Assembly (NCBI GenBank): GCA_964654665.1
Contig: CAZZKV010000010.1
Span: forward strand, 26,287 to 90,286
Direction of reading: 5' to 3'
Length of the DNA: 64,000 bases
Origin: CALCKU01 sp964654665
GTDB taxonomy: Bacteria > Pseudomonadota > Alphaproteobacteria > Caulobacterales > Maricaulaceae
Shown here: positions 62,187 through 64,000 of the stretch, piece after piece
Layout: each line of letters opens with the position of its first letter
Numbering within the stretch: position 1 is the stretch's first letter
Position numbers and translations under genes: made by a program
The notes under the pieces: model-generated
What the model saw: only the letters and a program-made list of their open reading frames with translations
What the model was told of the DNA's origin: nothing
Databases searched by the model: none

Positions 62187-62704
62187 AATTTGATAAATCC
62201 TACAGGTATACAGTCGATAATGGCGCTACATATTCTTGATGTAGAATATCAACACATTTTCAATTCTTACTCAAAATATGATCCCTCCTGCAAATAAACA
62301 GAGGGGTGCAAATAAGTATTATAGAGGAATACGGGGAAGTTAATGTAAGCTCAGTGGTTAGTTGAAGGCGAGTTTAAGACATTCGAAAAGGTGGAAAGAT
62401 ATGCATATTTCCAAAGCTATCGACAAATAAGGCCGTCTGCCGCTGGCGAGCATATAGCCACGATCTTCTAGAGCGAGACAAAAGCTTTCGGGTTATCACT
62501 GGTACGCCATTTAGTTAGATGAGCGATTGATTTTATTGAGTTAAATTAGATTAATTTGTAATCGTGCCTAACCAAGAGCCTCTTAACTACTGAAATTTCA
62601 TCTCAAAAACTTCCCCCATAAACACCACAAAACCAGTTATTGAGCCTGAGTTTACTTTTAGTCTCATTCTGCCTAAATTACCCTAATCATATGGGGAGCA
62701 CGTC
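62187..62704. other. 518-bp region after tRNA-Arg without an intact gene
   Basis: No reading frame with start, Shine-Dalgarno and sensible protein is seen here. It holds a hairpin CTACAT/ATGTAG at 62226-62244, an imperfect hairpin CCCTC...GAGGG near 62284-62306, a broken relaxase-like fragment on the minus strand (separate entry), and an unidentified AT-rich part at 62540-62700 in front of the next gene. It is the longest gap in the window. Confidence 0.7.
62392..62539 (-). pseudogene. decayed relaxase (MobA/VirD2-type) fragment
   Basis: On the minus strand three consecutive frames each carry a piece of one recognisable segment. First frame: SIAHLTKWRTSDNPKAFVSL, then a TAG at 62470-62468. 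Second frame (from 62468): EDRGYMLASGRRPY. Third frame (from 62430): LFVDSFGNMHIFP. Read in order this resembles the conserved relaxase segment in which a (D/S)NPKAFV...L.RGY.LA.G.RPY..VD..G.MH pattern occurs in alphaproteobacterial mobilisation proteins (from memory; no search was possible). Two frameshifts and a stop mean it cannot be translated. It directly neighbours tRNA-Arg, a common integration site. Confidence 0.5.
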
Positions 62705-63739
62705 ATGAACATATTAAAACCAATTGGGCTAATGGCTACTCTTGCTATGACCATAAATGCAACTAATGCAAAAGCCAGTGATGCTGTCCGATTCAATTGT
62801 CCTGCAGGAGATATTGAATACAACGTATCCATGAGCGGATTATTACCAGCTTTTGTTACAGTTAAAGCCTCAGTCGGGGAGACGATGGATCAAAACATGA
62901 ACCGGGAGTTCGCTTTGAACATGAGTAATGATACGGGAGGTGCTCTCGCAGCTTATCGCGGGACTGACCAATATCACGGAGATCTAATGTTTTCGGCAAG
63001 TAGTCCAGAAACAGTCCGCTTGGGTTTCAAGGACGGAACGTCAGTAGCCTGTACGACTAATGATAATGATGAAGACCCTCAAAAAGACTTAGAAGCTTAT
63101 GTGAACAGTCAAATAGATATGGTCGAGCGCGAAAACAGTAAAACCCCTATTGAAACACTTGGGCTTTCATTGGGCGGTAAAGTTCGGTCTGGCCCCGGTG
63201 GAGGCTATAATAAAATAGCTAAAATTGCCGATGGACGTGATCTGATAATTCTATCCCGCTCAGGTGTTGTAGAGAACGGCTTTCCTTGGTTCGAAGTTCA
63301 AATGCCAGATGGACGCAAAGGTTATATGCGCGGAAGCAATATATGTTCCGCGACTTTTAAAGTTGAAGGCACATATGGTCGCTGTCAGGGTTGGGATAAT
63401 ATGAATGTTAATAATCGCCCTACGACGTCTCTAGGGCAAGGTTGGGACTGGATGGCTTTTGCTATTGATGAGACTGGAAATGTGGGACACGGCGTTCATC
63501 CCAAACGTAGTACGGCAGGCACCTTAGCCATTAAAAATTGCGGACAAGGTTGCAGGATTGTGGATGAGGCTCAGGCTAAATGTCACGCTCTTTACCATAG
63601 TTTCGAAAATGGGTATTGGACAGGCATCGCCTATCATGAAAATGGGGCCTTTGCGCAAAACAATGCTAAGAAGTTCTGCAAAAAGAATGCTCCAAAGAAA
63701 TCATGCAAACGCGCTTATTCATATTGTCAAAGGCGATAA
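62705..63739 (+). CDS. secreted SH3-domain / DUF4189-like protein
   Basis: The 344-residue protein starts MNILKPIGLM after SD GGGGAG, with a signal peptide to about residue 25 (NAKA-S). Residues about 150-220 look like a bacterial SH3 domain (LGGKVRSGPGGGYNKIAKI, RKGYMRGSNIC). Residues about 235-340 resemble DUF4189 (WDWMAFAIDETGNVGHG, CRIVDEAQAKCHALY, FCKKNAPKKSC) with many Cys, likely disulfides. Such proteins are exported and often bind cell-wall or host components, but function here is unknown. It lies in the sparse region right of tRNA-Arg and may be accessory. Confidence 0.83.
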   Translation: MNILKPIGLMATLAMTINATNAKASDAVRFNCPAGDIEYNVSMSGLLPAFVTVKASVGETMDQNMNREFALNMSNDTGGALAAYRGTDQYHGDLMFSASSPETVRLGFKDGTSVACTTNDNDEDPQKDLEAYVNSQIDMVERENSKTPIETLGLSLGGKVRSGPGGGYNKIAKIADGRDLIILSRSGVVENGFPWFEVQMPDGRKGYMRGSNICSATFKVEGTYGRCQGWDNMNVNNRPTTSLGQGWDWMAFAIDETGNVGHGVHPKRSTAGTLAIKNCGQGCRIVDEAQAKCHALYHSFENGYWTGIAYHENGAFAQNNAKKFCKKNAPKKSCKRAYSYCQRR

Positions 63740-64000
63740 AGATATAGATTTGGGATTTCTTTATTTATGAAGAAGCGGCTGAGTAGCAGAGCAGCAGATT
63801 TATGAGGCACTCTGATCGTCTGTCTATCTCTATCAGCGCTGTTTTGCATAAATCACCACATGAATCATGAAATTATTTAAACGGTATTCAGCATGTATCA
63901 TCTTGCGAACCCTTACATATATAAGGGAGTTAATTTGATAGTACCGATTTCCGGTAAGCCCACACCCCAAAACTGACACCAAGAGGCTGTTTTGAGGCGA
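63740..64000. other. right-edge region without a supported gene
   Basis: Two small perfect hairpins lie here, CCCTTA-CATATA-TAAGGG (63910-63927) and TACCG-ATTTC-CGGTA (63942-63956). A 55-codon frame is open on the minus strand from the edge to a stop at 63833, but it has no recognisable content. Nothing else is seen. Confidence 0.5.

Noticed and set aside
62346..62358. GCTCAGTGGTTAG, identical to a tRNA D-arm sequence
   Set aside because: No acceptor, anticodon or T-arm surrounds it and the D-stem partner is missing, so it is not a tRNA.
63833..64000. 55-codon frame open on the minus strand at the right edge
   Set aside because: It has no start, signal or recognisable motif and could be chance; the window ends before it can be judged.

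Overview
The window is a chromosomal segment of an alphaproteobacterium with moderate to low GC content. It probably belongs to a marine, aerobic group near the Hyphomonadaceae/Maricaulales/Caulobacterales, but that placement is inference without a phylogeny. The evidence is ALAS-type HemA (C4 haem pathway), COX15-type haem A synthase, a CBP3-like cytochrome bc1 chaperone, an NDUFS4-like complex I accessory subunit, a single bifunctional Rsh, and several gene strings typical of alphaproteobacteria. Almost all of the DNA is dense core genome in short operons, many with 1-4 nt start/stop overlaps.

Layout. 1-7.7 kb (minus strand): a partial TolB-propeller/amidohydrolase exoprotein, a desaturase-M28 peptidase pair and a soluble lytic transglycosylase. 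7.8-9.1 kb: dapA-smpB. 9.1-11.1 kb (minus): a beta-barrel outer-membrane protein and a coupled NYN-domain/family 5 uracil-DNA glycosylase pair. 11.1-22 kb: folK, rpoZ, rsh, pyrE, pdxJ, acpS, lepB, rnc, era, recO, a cupin and parC, a stringent-response, cofactor, secretion, RNA-processing and topology string. 22-26.7 kb: LemA, an M48 protease and a large M16 lipoprotein protease. 26.7-32.7 kb (minus): an SLC13/RCK carrier, the N-degron leucyltransferase Bpt and a three-gene TRAP transporter, with bpt overlapping the TRAP binding-protein gene. 32.8-38.6 kb: a beta-hydroxyacid dehydrogenase, an AraC regulator, divergent hemB/hemA and an unknown secreted protein. 38.8-45.5 kb: glyA-nrdR-ribD(reductase only)-ribE-ribBA-ribH-nusB-thiL. 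45.5-50 kb: bamE, CBP3 chaperone, plsX, fabH, ihfA and a MerR regulator. 50-53.3 kb: tRNA-Pro(GGG), ctaA, an unknown lipoprotein and rplM-rpsI. 53.3-58.7 kb: argC, a small lipoprotein, a class I aminotransferase, glpX and recJ. 58.8-62.2 kb: tRNA-Glu, a DUF192 protein, tRNA-Pro(TGG), a HerA-like ATPase, the complex I subunit gene and tRNA-Arg(TCT).

From tRNA-Arg to the right edge (62.19-64 kb) the character changes. Gene density falls and there is a 518-bp stretch without an intact gene. On its minus strand that stretch carries what reads as a broken fragment of a MobA/VirD2-type relaxase spread over three frames. It is followed by a secreted SH3/DUF4189-like protein. This is the best candidate for the edge of a decayed mobile element next to a tRNA gene.

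I did not find an obviously new multi-gene system. The observations most worth a second look are the relaxase relic at tRNA-Arg, a solo HerA-like ATPase with a long tail, the bpt-TRAP overlap, the UDG-NYN coupling, a deaminase-less RibD with a GTP-cyclohydrolase-II-dead RibBA in the riboflavin operon, and an M28 peptidase with a His-to-Asp change at the expected first metal ligand. No CRISPR array, complete insertion sequence or rRNA gene is visible.
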